Below, piece by piece: positions 9,513 to 18,862 of a stretch of DNA of 64,000 nt; the stretch's first letter is position 1; each line of letters starts with the position of its first letter. Both the position numbers and the translations under genes were made by a program. The notes under the pieces are model-generated. The model searched no databases. It was not told the origin of the DNA and saw nothing but the letters and a program-made list of their open reading frames with translations. Source of the DNA: JAOUEA01 sp963797635 (GTDB lineage: Bacteria > Actinomycetota > UBA4738 > HRBIN12); NCBI GenBank assembly GCA_963797635.1, contig CAWCPZ010000007.1:248001-312000 (forward strand). The letters run 5' to 3'.

Positions 9513-10706
9513 CTAGCTGCGCTTGCGCTCGGGGTCGAAGAACGGCATCGGCACGACGGTGGCGCCGACCTTGCCGCGCTCGCCCTCCACGGTCCACTCG
9601 ACGCTGAGGCGCGAGCCCAGGGAGCTGTGCCCCTTGTCGACCGAGCCGAACGAGACCATCTTCTTGATCGTGGGCCCCCAGGTGGTCGAGGTGGTGCGAC
9701 CCACCTGCTTGCCCTCCTTGTAGACCGGGATCGGGTCGCGGTGCACGTACGGGCTGATCGCGGGCGCCAGCCCGTGCTTCGCGTACATCCCCTCGATGCC
9801 GGACCAGTCCAGGTGCAGGCCCACCAGCCGGCGCTCGGGGCCCCCGGCCTTCTGCTCGGCCTGCAGGGCACGACGGCCGTTGAAATCGCTCGCCTTGGCG
9901 AAGTCGACCATCCCGTCGAAGTTCAACTCGAACGGCGAGTACTGCTGCTCGGGCGCCATCGCGTGTCGGGCGCTGGTGTACTCGGCCTCGATCAGGATCA
10001 GCCCGGCCTCGACGCGCGCGACGTCCATCGCACGGATGCCCACGGGGTGGATCCCGTAGCGCTGGCCCACCTCGAAGATGCGGTCCCACACGGCGACGGC
10101 GTCGTCCTTCGCCATCCACAGCTCGTAGCCACGGTCGCCGGTGTAGCCGGTGCGGGTGACGTCGACCGGCACGCCCGCGATCTCGGTGCCCCGGCGCCCG
10201 AAGTAGCGCAGGTCGGTCCAGTCCTGGCCGGTGGCGTCCTGCAGCACCTCGCGACTCAGACGCCCCTGCAGGGCCAGCGCCGCGGTGGCGTCGCTCACGT
10301 CGGCGACCTCGACGTCCAACCCGGTGGCGTTCAGCACGAACCAGCGGTAGCACGGGTCGGCGGCGGTGATGCGGAACCGATCCTCGGCGAGGCGGGTGAT
10401 CGTGCCGTCGTCGAGCACCTTGCCCTCTTCGTCGCACCACGGCGAGTAGAAGATCCGGTCGATCCGCAGCTTCGTCATGTCCCGGGTCATCACGCGATCG
10501 AGCAGGCGAACGGCGTCGGGGCCGGAGACCTCGTACTTGTAGAGCGGCGTGATGTCGATGACGCCGGCGGCCTCGCGGATCGCGTTGTACTCGATGTCGT
10601 GGAAGTCCGCGTACACCGGAGCCGAGAAGTACCCGCTCCACTCACCCCAGGCGAGCTTCTTGTTCAGCGCCTGTTCGCGCTCGAAGAACGCGGTGCCGAG
10701 ACTCAC
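9513..10706 (-). CDS. GcvT-family aminomethyltransferase (glycine cleavage T-like)
   Basis: A stand-alone folate-binding GcvT-family protein of 397 residues. The GTG at 10706 is chosen because AGGAGGT lies 5 bases upstream; the frame is open further but without family sequence. It contains the GcvT N-terminal folate domain (DITPLYKYEVSGPDAVRLLDR, TRTGYTGDRGYELWM) and the C-terminal barrel (RLVGLHLDW to VGATVVPMPF). No gcvP or gcvH is nearby, so it is probably a demethylase-type homologue that moves methyl groups from N- or O-methylated substrates onto tetrahydrofolate. It is divergent from the flavoprotein pair at 10948, and the 241-bp gap between them carries two copies of a palindromic motif. 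Confidence 0.88.
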   Translation of the reverse strand: MSLGTAFFEREQALNKKLAWGEWSGYFSAPVYADFHDIEYNAIREAAGVIDITPLYKYEVSGPDAVRLLDRVMTRDMTKLRIDRIFYSPWCDEEGKVLDDGTITRLAEDRFRITAADPCYRWFVLNATGLDVEVADVSDATAALALQGRLSREVLQDATGQDWTDLRYFGRRGTEIAGVPVDVTRTGYTGDRGYELWMAKDDAVAVWDRIFEVGQRYGIHPVGIRAMDVARVEAGLILIEAEYTSARHAMAPEQQYSPFELNFDGMVDFAKASDFNGRRALQAEQKAGGPERRLVGLHLDWSGIEGMYAKHGLAPAISPYVHRDPIPVYKEGKQVGRTTSTTWGPTIKKMVSFGSVDKGHSSLGSRLSVEWTVEGERGKVGATVVPMPFFDPERKRS

Positions 10707-10793
10707 GGTGGACCTCCTGTTCGGGACGTGCGGGGACAGCGGTTCGAGGGCCCAAGGGTAGCCGAGGGGCCGGACCTCATGGCATCGCCCCGT

Positions 10794-10808
10794 TTGACCT
10801 GAAGTCAA
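10794..10808. promoter_or_regulatory. Palindromic motif, copy 1 (candidate operator)
   Basis: TTGAC-CTGAA-GTCAA is a perfect 5-bp-arm inverted repeat in the gap between the divergent GcvT-family and PYROXD2-like genes. The same 14 bases (TTGACCTGAAGTCA) recur 92 bp away. Paired identical sites between divergent genes suggest a dimeric repressor or activator. No regulator gene is adjacent, and the first five bases could also act as a -35 element. Confidence 0.5.
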
Positions 10809-10885
10809 GGGGCCGTTGGCCGGGGTGCAGAGGCACGACTACCATGGGCAACCGGCGCCCCCGCACCGTGTTCCGGGGTGCCCGC

Positions 10886-10900
10886 TTGACCTGAAGTCAC
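10886..10900. promoter_or_regulatory. Palindromic motif, copy 2 (candidate operator)
   Basis: Second copy of the TTGACCTGAAGTCA motif, with one mismatch in the outermost base of the right arm. It lies 48-62 bp before the ATG at 10948, a normal place for an operator or a -35 region. The distance between copies (92 bp) is between eight and nine helical turns. Confidence 0.5.
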
Positions 10901-10947
10901 CTCAGCCGGGCTCGCACATCGGCCCGTGGGAAGAAGGAGCGGCATCC

Positions 10948-12549
10948 ATGGCCAAGAAGTACGACGCGGTCGTGATCGGAGGCGGGCACAACGGGCTCGT
11001 GAACGCCGCCTACCTCGCGAAGGCCGGGCTGAAGGTCCTGGTGCTGGAGCGCCGGCACATCCTGGGAGGCGCCACCCTCACCGAGGAGATCGTGCCCGGG
11101 TTCAAGTTCTCGGTGTTCAGCTACGTGGTGTCGCTGCTGCGGCCCGAGATCATCCGTGAGCTCGAGCTGGCCAAGCACGGCCTGGAGATCCTGCCGCTGG
11201 ACGGCACGATCACCCCGCTCGAGGACGACTACCTGTGGCGCGTGAACGACCACGGCAAGACGATCCGGGAACTGCGCCGCTGGAGCCTGTCCGACGCCGA
11301 GGTGTACGAGGAGTACGGCTCGCTGATGGCCGAGATGGGCCGGTTCATCAAGCCGATCCTGTCGATCGCGCCGCCGGACCCGGGGAAGATCTCGCCGAGC
11401 CACTGGCTGCCGCTCGGCCCGCTCGCCAAGGCGTTCAAGGACCTGCCGAAGAAGCTGCAGACCACGTTCATCCAGCTGATGACGATGAGCGCGGCCGACT
11501 TCCTGGACCAGTGGTTCGAGACCGAGCCGCTGAAGGCCACGATGAGCGCCTCCGGCATCATCGGCACCTTCCAGGGCCCACGATCGCCCGGTACGGCGTA
11601 CGTCCTGCTCCACCACTACATGGGTGAGATCGACGGCGCCTTCCGCGCCTGGGGCGTGCCGCGGGGCGGCACCGGCTCCGTGGCCTACGCGATCGCCAAC
11701 AGCGCCCTCTCGCTGGGCGTGGAGATCCGCACCGAGGCCGGCGTCGACCACGTGAAGACGGCCGGGGGTCGCGCCACCGGCGTGGTGCTGTCGAGCGGCG
11801 AGGAGATCGACGCCGACGTGGTGATGTCCTCGCTGGACTCGCGCCAGACGTTCATCAACCTCCTTGACGAATCCGACCTGGACCCGACGTTCCGCGACGA
11901 GGTCATGCGCTTCAAGTACCGCGGTTCTTCCGGCAAGGTGAACCTGGCGCTGTCCGGTCTTCCCGAGCTCGCGTGCAAGCCCGGCGTGGGGGAGTGGCTC
12001 CGCGGAGCGATCAGCTTCTCGCCGTCGCTCGACTACATGGAGCGCGCCTACGACGACGCGAAGTACGGCCGTCCGTCCAAGCGCCCGTACATCGACTGCA
12101 TCATGCCCACGCTGGTCGATCCCACGATGGCGCCTCCCGGCAAGCACGTCATGAGCTGCTTCGTGCAGTACGCGCCCTACCACCTGGAGAACGGCGAGCA
12201 GTGGGACGACACGAAGCGCGAGGCCTTCGGTCAGAACGTGATCGACACGCTGGAAGAGCGCTTCCCCAACATCCGCAACCTGATCGAGGGCCACCAGTTC
12301 GTGACCCCGAAGGACATCGAGGACATCACGGGCCTGAGCGAAGGCAACATCTTCGCCGGCGAACTCTCGCTCGAGCAGCTGTTCTTCAACCGGCCGGTGC
12401 CCGGGTGGGCGCGCTACGAGACGCCGGTGCGGGACCTGTGGATGTGCGGGTCGGCCACCCACCCCGGAGGCGGCATCATGGGTGCGCCCGGCATGATCGC
12501 GGCCCGCGAGTACCTCAAGCAACGCAAGCGTGGGCGGAGGGCGGCCTGA
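10948..12549 (+). CDS. PYROXD2-like FAD-dependent oxidoreductase (phytoene desaturase superfamily), paralog 1
   Basis: Intact 533-residue flavoprotein. The ATG at 10948 follows AAGAAGGAG and starts right before the dinucleotide fold (YDAVVIGGGHNGLVNAAYL, residues 5-23). The segment LEILPLDGTITPLEDD, the substrate-domain GPRSPGTAYVLLHHYMGE, and the C-terminal FAD contact WMCGSATHPGGGIMGAPG are typical of the PYROXD2/CrtI-like amine-oxidase-fold group. The reaction of bacterial members is mostly unknown; they are assumed to oxidise C-C or C-N bonds. It is followed after 31 bp by a second homologue, and both probably share the promoter region with the twin motifs. Carotenoid genes are absent, so a carotenoid role is unlikely. 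Confidence 0.9.
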   Translation: MAKKYDAVVIGGGHNGLVNAAYLAKAGLKVLVLERRHILGGATLTEEIVPGFKFSVFSYVVSLLRPEIIRELELAKHGLEILPLDGTITPLEDDYLWRVNDHGKTIRELRRWSLSDAEVYEEYGSLMAEMGRFIKPILSIAPPDPGKISPSHWLPLGPLAKAFKDLPKKLQTTFIQLMTMSAADFLDQWFETEPLKATMSASGIIGTFQGPRSPGTAYVLLHHYMGEIDGAFRAWGVPRGGTGSVAYAIANSALSLGVEIRTEAGVDHVKTAGGRATGVVLSSGEEIDADVVMSSLDSRQTFINLLDESDLDPTFRDEVMRFKYRGSSGKVNLALSGLPELACKPGVGEWLRGAISFSPSLDYMERAYDDAKYGRPSKRPYIDCIMPTLVDPTMAPPGKHVMSCFVQYAPYHLENGEQWDDTKREAFGQNVIDTLEERFPNIRNLIEGHQFVTPKDIEDITGLSEGNIFAGELSLEQLFFNRPVPGWARYETPVRDLWMCGSATHPGGGIMGAPGMIAAREYLKQRKRGRRAA

Positions 12550-12580
12550 TGTCGCTCAAGCACCGAAGGGGTAGCGACTG

Positions 12581-14154
12581 ATGGGACGCGCCAGGACGTC
12601 GTCGTCATCGGCGCAGGGCACAACGGCCTGGTGGCCGCCGCCTACCTCGCGAAGGGCGGCAAGAAGGTCACGGTGCTGGAAGCCGCCCCCGAAGTCGGCG
12701 GCGTCCTGCGGAACTCCACCGTGGCCGAGGGCTTCACGGCGCCCGGCATCACGCACACGATCGGGCGGCTGCGACCGACCGTCGTGAAGGACCTGAAGCT
12801 GGAGCAGCACGGGCTGCAGACGATCGCGCCCGATGTGCGGCTGTTCGCGCCCCAGCCCGACGGCTCGGCCGTGACCTTCTGGGGCGACCCGGGCCGCACC
12901 GCGAGCGAGTTGCGGGAGCGGAACGCGCACGACGGCGACGTGTTCGTCGAGTTCGACCAGAAGATGCGGGCGATCGCGAGCTTCCTGGCCTACATCAACG
13001 TGGCCACCCCACCGGACGCGAGCTCGCCCTCGATCGCCGACGCCTTCATGGGGCTGAAGCTGGGCAAGGCCTTCCGCGACCTCGGCGCCAAGACCGGCCG
13101 CGAGGCGATCCGTGCGCTGCCGATGGCGGTCGCCGACCTGGTGCAGGAGGTCTTCGAGGAGGAAGCCGTCCGGGGGCCGCTCACCACCAGAGGCACGCTG
13201 TTCACCTCGATGGGCCCGTGGGCCACCGGCACGGCGGCCGTGTTCCTGAACGATTCCGCCGGCACCGACGGGGGAGCGGCGGGCACGGCCGTGTTCGCGC
13301 GCGGTGGCACGGGGGCGCTGGCCGATGCCCTGGCGTCGGCCGCGAAGGCTCGGGGTGTCGACATCCGCACCGGAACGCAGGTGACCGCCATCCGCTCGAA
13401 GAACGGGCGCGTGGTGGGCGTCACCACCGCCGATGGCTCCGAGATCGACGCCGGGCTGGTCGTCTCCGCGGCCGACCCCAAGCGCACGCTGCGCCTGTGC
13501 GACCCCGTGGAGCTGAACCCCTACGAGGTCTGGCGCGCCGAGAACATCCGTCAGCCCGGCACCACCGCCAAGGTGAACCTGGCGCTGTCGGGCCTGCCGG
13601 CCTTCAACGGGGCCGACGACGCCGAACGGCTCAAGGGCCGGATCACGGTCGGGTTGTCGATCGACCACGTCGAGCGCGCGATGGACGCCAACAAGTACGG
13701 CCACGTCGCCGAGGACCCGATGCTGGAGGCGACGATCCCCTCGTTGGTCGACCCGTCGCTGGCGCCCGAGGGCAAGCACGTGATGTCGATCCTGTTCCAG
13801 GCCGCACCCAGGACCTTGCGCGACGGTGACTGGGCCGGAGAGCGGGAGCGCGTCGCCGATATCGCCGTGAAGTCGATGGAGCGGTTCGCTCCGGGGCTCG
13901 GGGAACTGGTGGAAGCCCGTCAGGTCATCACGCCCGAGGACATGGAGAACGACTACGGCCTCACGGGCGGGCACGTCTATCACGCCGAACCCGGCCTCGA
14001 TCAGTTCTTCGCGTGGCGTCCGTTGAACGGTGAGGCGCGATACCGGCTGCAGCTCGAAGGGCTGTATCTGGCCGGCTCGGGCGCGCATCCGGGCGGAGGC
14101 GTCACCGGTGGTCCGGGCGCCAACGCGGCACGCCAGATCCTCGCCGACAACTAG
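12581..14154 (+). CDS. PYROXD2-like FAD-dependent oxidoreductase, paralog 2 (frameshift near 12595)
   Basis: Second member of the tandem pair, about 524 residues if one missing G near 12595 is restored, which joins the ATG at 12581 (behind GAAGGGG) to VVVIGAGHNGLVAAAYL. Without that repair no start codon precedes the FAD-binding motif, so an error or a short deletion is the simplest reading. It shares the order and C-terminal FAD motif (LAGSGAHPGGGVTGGPG) with paralog 1 but differs clearly in sequence, so the duplication is old. The two may form a heterodimer or act on successive substrates; neither is shown. It converges on a 58-residue gene with a hairpin in the gap. Confidence 0.85.
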
Positions 14155-14158
14155 AGAG

Positions 14159-14178
14159 CACCGCGCGGAGCGCGGGTG
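14159..14178. terminator. Hairpin between convergent genes
   Basis: CCGCGC-GGA-GCGCGG, extended by CAC/GTG with one bulge, lies between the stop of the second PYROXD2-like gene and the stop of the convergent small gene. There is no T-run, as is common in GC-rich genomes, so it may end transcription from both sides. Confidence 0.45.
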
Positions 14179-14179
14179 T

Positions 14180-14356
14180 TCAGCGGCGAACGGCGAAGTG
14201 CTCGCGCTCGGCACGCATGAGGTGCTGCAGCGAGGTGCGGAGCTCGTCGTCCTCGGGATGGTCGGCGAGCCAGGCGCGAGCGGCGTTGATCGCGTTGCAG
14301 ATGTCGTTCGGGGATGAGGCGGCGCGCATCTGCGCCACGATGGTGTTTCGGTCCAT
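14180..14356 (-). CDS. Small uncharacterised helical protein (58 residues)
   Basis: A short protein starting MDRNTIVAQMRAASSPNDIC, predicted to be all helical and soluble, ending in AEREHFAVRR. The ATG at 14356 is preferred to upstream codons because the amphipathic reading begins there. I do not recognise the family. Alternating charge and regular heptad-like leucines suggest a helix-hairpin that may bind a partner. It stands alone, convergent with the flavoprotein and divergent from the DUF1684 gene. The 127-bp gap to that gene shows no clear motif. Confidence 0.55.
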   Translation of the reverse strand: MDRNTIVAQMRAASSPNDICNAINAARAWLADHPEDDELRTSLQHLMRAEREHFAVRR

Positions 14357-14483
14357 GCAACGACCGTACCCGCAGGCACGCGACCTCATGGGCACCTGTG
14401 GCCCGTTGCAACATCATCGTCACCTCATGACCCCGGATCGGACCTCGTGGACGATTCCCGTGGGGCGCGACTAGGGTCGGGCG

Positions 14484-15101
14484 ATGGACGCGTCGGTACC
14501 GGGGATCCTCACGCTCGCCGAGTGGCGCCGGCGCATCGCAGAGCTCTACGCCGCCGTCCGCGCCGACCCCGATCCCGAACATGCCTGGCGCCATTGGCGC
14601 GACGAGCGCCGGGACCTGTTCACCACGCACCCGCAGTCGCCGATCCCAGAGGCCGAGCGGGCCGGGTACGGGGGTCCGCACGTGTTCGACTACGACCCGA
14701 CGGCGCGCGTGACGGCGGAACTGCGCCCCCTCGAGGCCGAGCCGATCGAGGTGGTCAGCAGCGACGGACGCACGGAACGGTTCCTCCGGTTCGCCGAGGC
14801 CGCCTTCACGCTCTACGGCCAGGACGCCACCCTCGAGGTCTTCTGGCTGGATGCCTACGGCGGCGGCATCTACCTCTCGTTCCGGGACGCCACCAGCGGC
14901 GGCAGCACCTATGGCGGCGGGCGATACCTGCTCGACACCGTGAAGGGCGCCGATCTGGGCGCCGTGGGCTACCGGCCCATCCTGGATTTCAACTTCGCCT
15001 ACCAGCCATCGTGTTCCTACGACCCTCAGTGGTCCTGCCCGCTGCCCCCTCCCGCCAACCGCATGGCGTTCGAGGTTCCGGCGGGCGAACGCCTGGGCTA
15101 G
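14484..15101 (+). CDS. DUF1684 family protein
   Basis: A 205-residue soluble protein of the DUF1684 family, recognised by the C-terminal order GGSTYGGGRYLLDTV, then ILDFNFAYQPSCSYDPQWSCPL and PPPANRMAFEVPAGERL. Two cysteines lie in the conserved NPxCxY-like segment. The N-terminal part contains a WRxxIAELYAAVR helix and WRDERRDLFTTHPQSPIP, also typical. Its biochemical role is unknown. It lies 27 bp upstream of the betaine ATPase on the same strand and could be read through into that operon. Confidence 0.8.
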   Translation: MDASVPGILTLAEWRRRIAELYAAVRADPDPEHAWRHWRDERRDLFTTHPQSPIPEAERAGYGGPHVFDYDPTARVTAELRPLEAEPIEVVSSDGRTERFLRFAEAAFTLYGQDATLEVFWLDAYGGGIYLSFRDATSGGSTYGGGRYLLDTVKGADLGAVGYRPILDFNFAYQPSCSYDPQWSCPLPPPANRMAFEVPAGERLG

Positions 15102-15128
15102 GATGCCGCCTTCCGCCCGGGGGTGCCC

Positions 15129-16233
15129 ATGACCGCGATGATCTCGCTCCAGCAGATCGAGAAGCGCTACCCGGGCACCACCGCGCCCGCCGTCGACGGC
15201 CTCAGCCTGGACATCGCCGAGGGCGAGACCGTGGCGCTGGTGGGTCCCTCGGGATGCGGCAAGACCACCACGCTGAAGATGATCAACCGGCTGATCGAGC
15301 CCACCGGAGGCCGGCTGCTGCTCGACGGCACCGACGTGATGCAGCAGGATCCGGTGGAGCTGCGCCGTGGGATCGGCTACGTGATCCAGCACACCGGCTT
15401 GATGCCCCACCGAACGATCCGCCAGAACATGGCCACCGTGCCCAAGCTGCTGGGCTGGGACGACGAACGGACCGCTCCACGGATCGAGGAGCTGACCGAG
15501 ATCTTCGACCTCGACCCCGAGTTGCTGGATCGATACCCCGCCGAGCTCTCCGGCGGCCAGCGACAGCGGGTGGGCGTGGCTCGCGCCCTCGCCGCCGACC
15601 CTCCGGTGATGCTCATGGACGAGCCGTTCGCCGCGGTCGACCCCATCGTGCGAGCCCGGCTGCAGGACCAGTTCCTGGACATCCAGGAGCGACTGAACAA
15701 GACGATCGTGTTCGTGACCCACGACATCGACGAGGCGATCAAGCTCAGCAACCGGATCGCCATCCTCAACGTGGGCGGCAAGCTCGAGCAGTACGCCCCG
15801 GCCGAGGAGATCCTGCGCGAGCCCGCCAACGACTTCGTGCGTGAGTTCGTCGGGGCCGAACGCGGGTCTGAAGCGGCTGGCCCTGATCAAGGTGGGCGAC
15901 ATCCCGCTCGAGGACGGCCCCGTGGTGGCGCCCACGGCCTCCGCCGACGAGGCGCGCGCCGCGATCGAGGCCGGCGGGTTCGATTTCGTCAGCGTGATCG
16001 CCGACGGTGAGCTGCTGGGCTGGGTGGACCGGGACATGCTGGCGGGCAAGGCGAGCGTCGCCGACTCCACGCCGAGGCCGTTCACCGCCTACGTCACGGC
16101 TCGCGATTCGTTGCGGCAGGCGCTGGATTCGATCGTGACGTCGCGAACCGGGGTCGCGGTCGTCGCCACCGAGGGCCAGCGCTACAAGGGGATCCTGACG
16201 TTGGAACGGATCTCCCAGGAGATCATCTCGTGA
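15129..16233 (+). CDS. opuCA: Betaine/choline-type ABC transporter ATP-binding protein with CBS domains (frameshift near 15870)
   Basis: ATPase of an OpuC/ProU-type osmolyte importer, about 367 residues after skipping a +1 base in a GGG run near 15870. Walker A is GPSGCGKTT (about residues 38-46), the signature is LSGGQRQRVGVARAL and Walker B is VMLMDEPF. Two C-terminal CBS-type repeats (from about residue 255) are typical of OpuCA/ProV and sense ionic strength. The ATG at 15129 is chosen; GTG 15123 and ATG 15138 are alternatives. The stop overlaps the GTG of the first permease. With two permeases and a lipoprotein downstream, this is a complete importer for glycine betaine, choline, carnitine or similar. 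Confidence 0.88.
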
Positions 16234-16943
16234 TCGCGGCGGGGATCGCGCTCGCGGGCGTCGTCGCCCAGGAGGACACCGAGCCGCTGATCCGCTGGAT
16301 CTGGATCACCGACCACCTCGACGAGATCGTGAGCCGAGGGCTGCAGCACCTGTACCTCACGGTGGCCTCGGTGGCCATCGGGTTCGCGATCGCCTTCCCG
16401 CTCGCGGTGCTGGCTTCCCGGCGCCGTCGCGTGGCGGCGCCGATCACGTGGGTCATGGGCGTCCTGTACACGATCCCGGCGATCGCGTTCATCTTCCTGT
16501 TGCTGCCGATCACCGGGTTCTCGCTCACCACGGTGGTCATCCCGTTGATCGCCTACAGCCTGCTGATCCTGTTCCGGAACACGCTCGCCGGACTGGACGG
16601 GGTCGATGCCGACGTGAAGGAAGCGGCCGTGGGGATGGGCCTGTCTCGACGCCAGGTCCTGTGGAAGGTCGAGATCCCGCTGGCGCTCCCGGTGATCATC
16701 GCCGGGCTCCGGATCGCCACCGTGTCCGCGATCGGCCTCGTGACGATCGCCGCGCTGATCGGCCGCGGCGGGTTCGGGCAGTTCATCCAGGATGGACTCC
16801 AGACCTTCTTCTGGACACCGTTGTTGGTCGGCGTGGTGCTGTCGGTCCTGCTGGCGTTCCTGGCCGACGTCCTCCTGCTGCTCGTCCAACGGCTGACGAC
16901 GCCGTGGACGAGGGCCTCGGGCACGCGGGTGCTGACGACATGA
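16230..16943 (+). CDS. opuCB: Betaine-type ABC transporter permease 1
   Basis: A 237-residue membrane protein of the OpuCB/ProW permease family with about six helices. The coupling loop EAAVGMGLSRRQVLWKVEIPLALP is the EAA motif that contacts the ATPase, and VSAIGLVTIAALIGRGGFG follows as in the family. The GTG start overlaps the ATPase stop by 4 bases. A matching second permease lies 7 bp downstream, so the membrane part is a heterodimer. Confidence 0.9.
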   Translation: MIAAGIALAGVVAQEDTEPLIRWIWITDHLDEIVSRGLQHLYLTVASVAIGFAIAFPLAVLASRRRRVAAPITWVMGVLYTIPAIAFIFLLLPITGFSLTTVVIPLIAYSLLILFRNTLAGLDGVDADVKEAAVGMGLSRRQVLWKVEIPLALPVIIAGLRIATVSAIGLVTIAALIGRGGFGQFIQDGLQTFFWTPLLVGVVLSVLLAFLADVLLLLVQRLTTPWTRASGTRVLTT

Positions 16944-16950
16944 GGCGGCC

Positions 16951-17685
16951 ATGAACGGGTTCCTCGACGGCATCCAGTGGATCGTGGATCCGGCACACTG
17001 GTCGGGCGTCGACGGGGTGCCGTCGCGAACCTGGGAGCACGTGCAGCTGTGTCTGCTGGGGCTGCTGCTGGCGAGCCTCATCGCGATCCCGCTCGGACTG
17101 CTCGTGGGGCACACCCGGCGCGGAACCTTCCTCACGGCCCAGGTGGCCAACCTCGGGCGCGCGATCCCGTCGTTCGCGGTGCTCTCGATCACGTACCTGA
17201 TCGTGATCAAGATCTCGCCGAAGCTCGCGTTCGGATCGGTGCCCACGATCGCCGCCTTGGTGCTGCTCGCCTTCCCCGTGATCCTGATCAACACGATGGT
17301 GGGGATCCAGCAGGTCGACGCCGATGTGATCGAAGCGGCCCGTGGGATGGGCATGAACGGACGGCAGGTGCTGCTGCACCTGGAGCTCCCCTTGGCGATG
17401 CCGTTGATCATGACGGGCCTCCGTCTGGCCGCGGTCCTCATCGTGGCCACGGCGGGATTGGCGGCGCTGGTGGCCGGCGGCGGTCTGGGTCGCTACGTCG
17501 TGGACGGGTTCGCCCTCCAGGAGACCGACAGGGTCGTCGCCGGCGCGATCCTGATCGCGATCCTGGCGATCGGCACGGACGTGCTCTTCTCGTTCCTGGC
17601 CAAGGTGGTGTCCCCGCGCCTGCACTCATCGGATCGTGGTCCCGCACCGTCCCGAGCGCCCTCGGTGACCGCGCGGCCGGTCTAG
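16951..17685 (+). CDS. opuCD: Betaine-type ABC transporter permease 2
   Basis: A 244-residue OpuCD-like permease. The N terminus is longer than in permease 1, followed by about five or six helices and the EAA loop (EAARGMGMNGRQVLLHLELPLAMP). The C-terminal tail is Ser/Pro-rich and probably cytoplasmic. It pairs with permease 1. The 154-bp gap before the binding-protein gene is the only long one in the operon and might hold an extra promoter; no clear -35/-10 pair is visible there. Confidence 0.9.
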   Translation: MNGFLDGIQWIVDPAHWSGVDGVPSRTWEHVQLCLLGLLLASLIAIPLGLLVGHTRRGTFLTAQVANLGRAIPSFAVLSITYLIVIKISPKLAFGSVPTIAALVLLAFPVILINTMVGIQQVDADVIEAARGMGMNGRQVLLHLELPLAMPLIMTGLRLAAVLIVATAGLAALVAGGGLGRYVVDGFALQETDRVVAGAILIAILAIGTDVLFSFLAKVVSPRLHSSDRGPAPSRAPSVTARPV

Positions 17686-17839
17686 GTTCCTTGCCCCGGA
17701 ATATCCCTGACCACGGGAACATCACCGGTTCAACCTGGTTTGCACTGGGTAGCAACCACGAGCGCGCCCTTGGTAGGGTGCGCGGGTCCAACCGGGGGAG
17801 GTGGACACCCCCACGATGTTCGATCGGAGGGATAGACCC

Positions 17840-18790
17840 ATGCGGAAACACCGCATGTTCGTCCTCGGGGCGGGTCTGTTGGCGTTGTCGCTCTTCGCGG
17901 CCGCGTGCAACGACTCGGGTGGGGACGACGACACCGGCGGCTCGGCCAGCGCCAGCGAGTCGTCGGCTCCCAAGCCCGAACTGACCGTCGGCGTGTCCGG
18001 CCCGTTCGCCGAGAACCAGCTCGTGGCAGAGATGTACGCGCAGGTCCTCGAGAACGCCGGATACACCGTGAACCGTGAGCTCGACATCGCCGACCGGGCG
18101 GTGGGCAACAAGGCACTCGAGGACGGCGAGATCGACCTCAAGCCCGAATACACGGGGTTCGATCTGCCGCTCTACGACAAGAACGCCCCAACGAACGGTG
18201 AGCCTCAGGCCGTGGCCGATGCCCTTGCGGGTGCCGTGGCCGACTCCGGCCTGGTGACCTACGCGATCTCGCCGGCGAACAGCACGAACGTGTTCGTGGT
18301 GCTGCCGGACACCGCGTCGGCCAACAGCCTCACCGATATGAGCAGCCTCGCCCCCGTGGCCGGGCAGATGACGCTGGGAGGGCCGCCGGACTGCCCGAAG
18401 GCCGACTTCTGCATCCCCGGCCTGGAGGAGACCTACGGCATCGTGTTCGGTGAGTTCAAGCCGCTCGACTTCGGCGGACCCAAGACGGTCGCCGCGATCG
18501 ATAGCGGCGCCGTACAGGTGGGCGAGCTCTTCTCGCTCGACCCCACGATCACCGACAAGGGCTACGTGGTGCTCACCGACAACGAGAACCTCCAGTCGAA
18601 CGGGAACTTCATCCCGGTCGTGCGCGAGGAGGTCGCCAGCGAGGAACTGGGTGCGCTGCTGGACAGCGTCACCACCACCCTCACCGACGACAACATGCGC
18701 GAGATGGTGGGCCAGGTGCTGAACGACAAGCGTGACGTCGAAGACGTCGCGAGCGAGTACCTGACGAACGCCGGCATCATCAGCTCCTAG
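17840..18790 (+). CDS. opuCC: Betaine-type ABC transporter substrate-binding lipoprotein
   Basis: A 316-residue OpuAC/ProX-type periplasmic-binding fold. The ATG at 17840 follows GGAGGG and gives a lipoprotein signal with lipobox LFAAAC, cysteine at residue 22, then a Ser/Gly/Asp-rich linker. ELTVGVSGPFAENQLVAEMYAQVLENAGY and IDLKPEYTGF are family segments that shape the ligand pocket. Members bind quaternary ammonium compounds between the two lobes. A strong hairpin terminator follows at 18809, closing the operon. Confidence 0.9.
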   Translation: MRKHRMFVLGAGLLALSLFAAACNDSGGDDDTGGSASASESSAPKPELTVGVSGPFAENQLVAEMYAQVLENAGYTVNRELDIADRAVGNKALEDGEIDLKPEYTGFDLPLYDKNAPTNGEPQAVADALAGAVADSGLVTYAISPANSTNVFVVLPDTASANSLTDMSSLAPVAGQMTLGGPPDCPKADFCIPGLEETYGIVFGEFKPLDFGGPKTVAAIDSGAVQVGELFSLDPTITDKGYVVLTDNENLQSNGNFIPVVREEVASEELGALLDSVTTTLTDDNMREMVGQVLNDKRDVEDVASEYLTNAGIISS

Positions 18791-18808
18791 CGTTCCACGC
18801 AGACGCAT

Positions 18809-18846
18809 CGAAGCCCCCGCGGCCCACGTCGGGCCCGGGGGCTTCG
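18809..18846 (+). terminator. Strong hairpin terminator of the OpuC operon
   Basis: An 11-bp perfect outer stem (CGAAGCCCCCG / CGGGGGCTTCG) encloses a second 5-bp stem (GGCCC / GGGCC) with loop ACGTC. It begins 19 bp after the binding-protein stop and lies between convergent genes, so it may serve both. No T-run is present. Confidence 0.8.
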
Positions 18847-18862
18847 GCGTGTTCGGATACGG

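Noticed and set aside
10897..12522. Long minus-strand open frame opposite the first PYROXD2-like gene, and similar ones opposite SarDH (5050-6666) and the OpuC genes (14151-16085)
   Set aside because: They mirror codon bias of the strong plus-strand genes, are His/Arg/Gly-rich with no family features, and lack ribosome sites.
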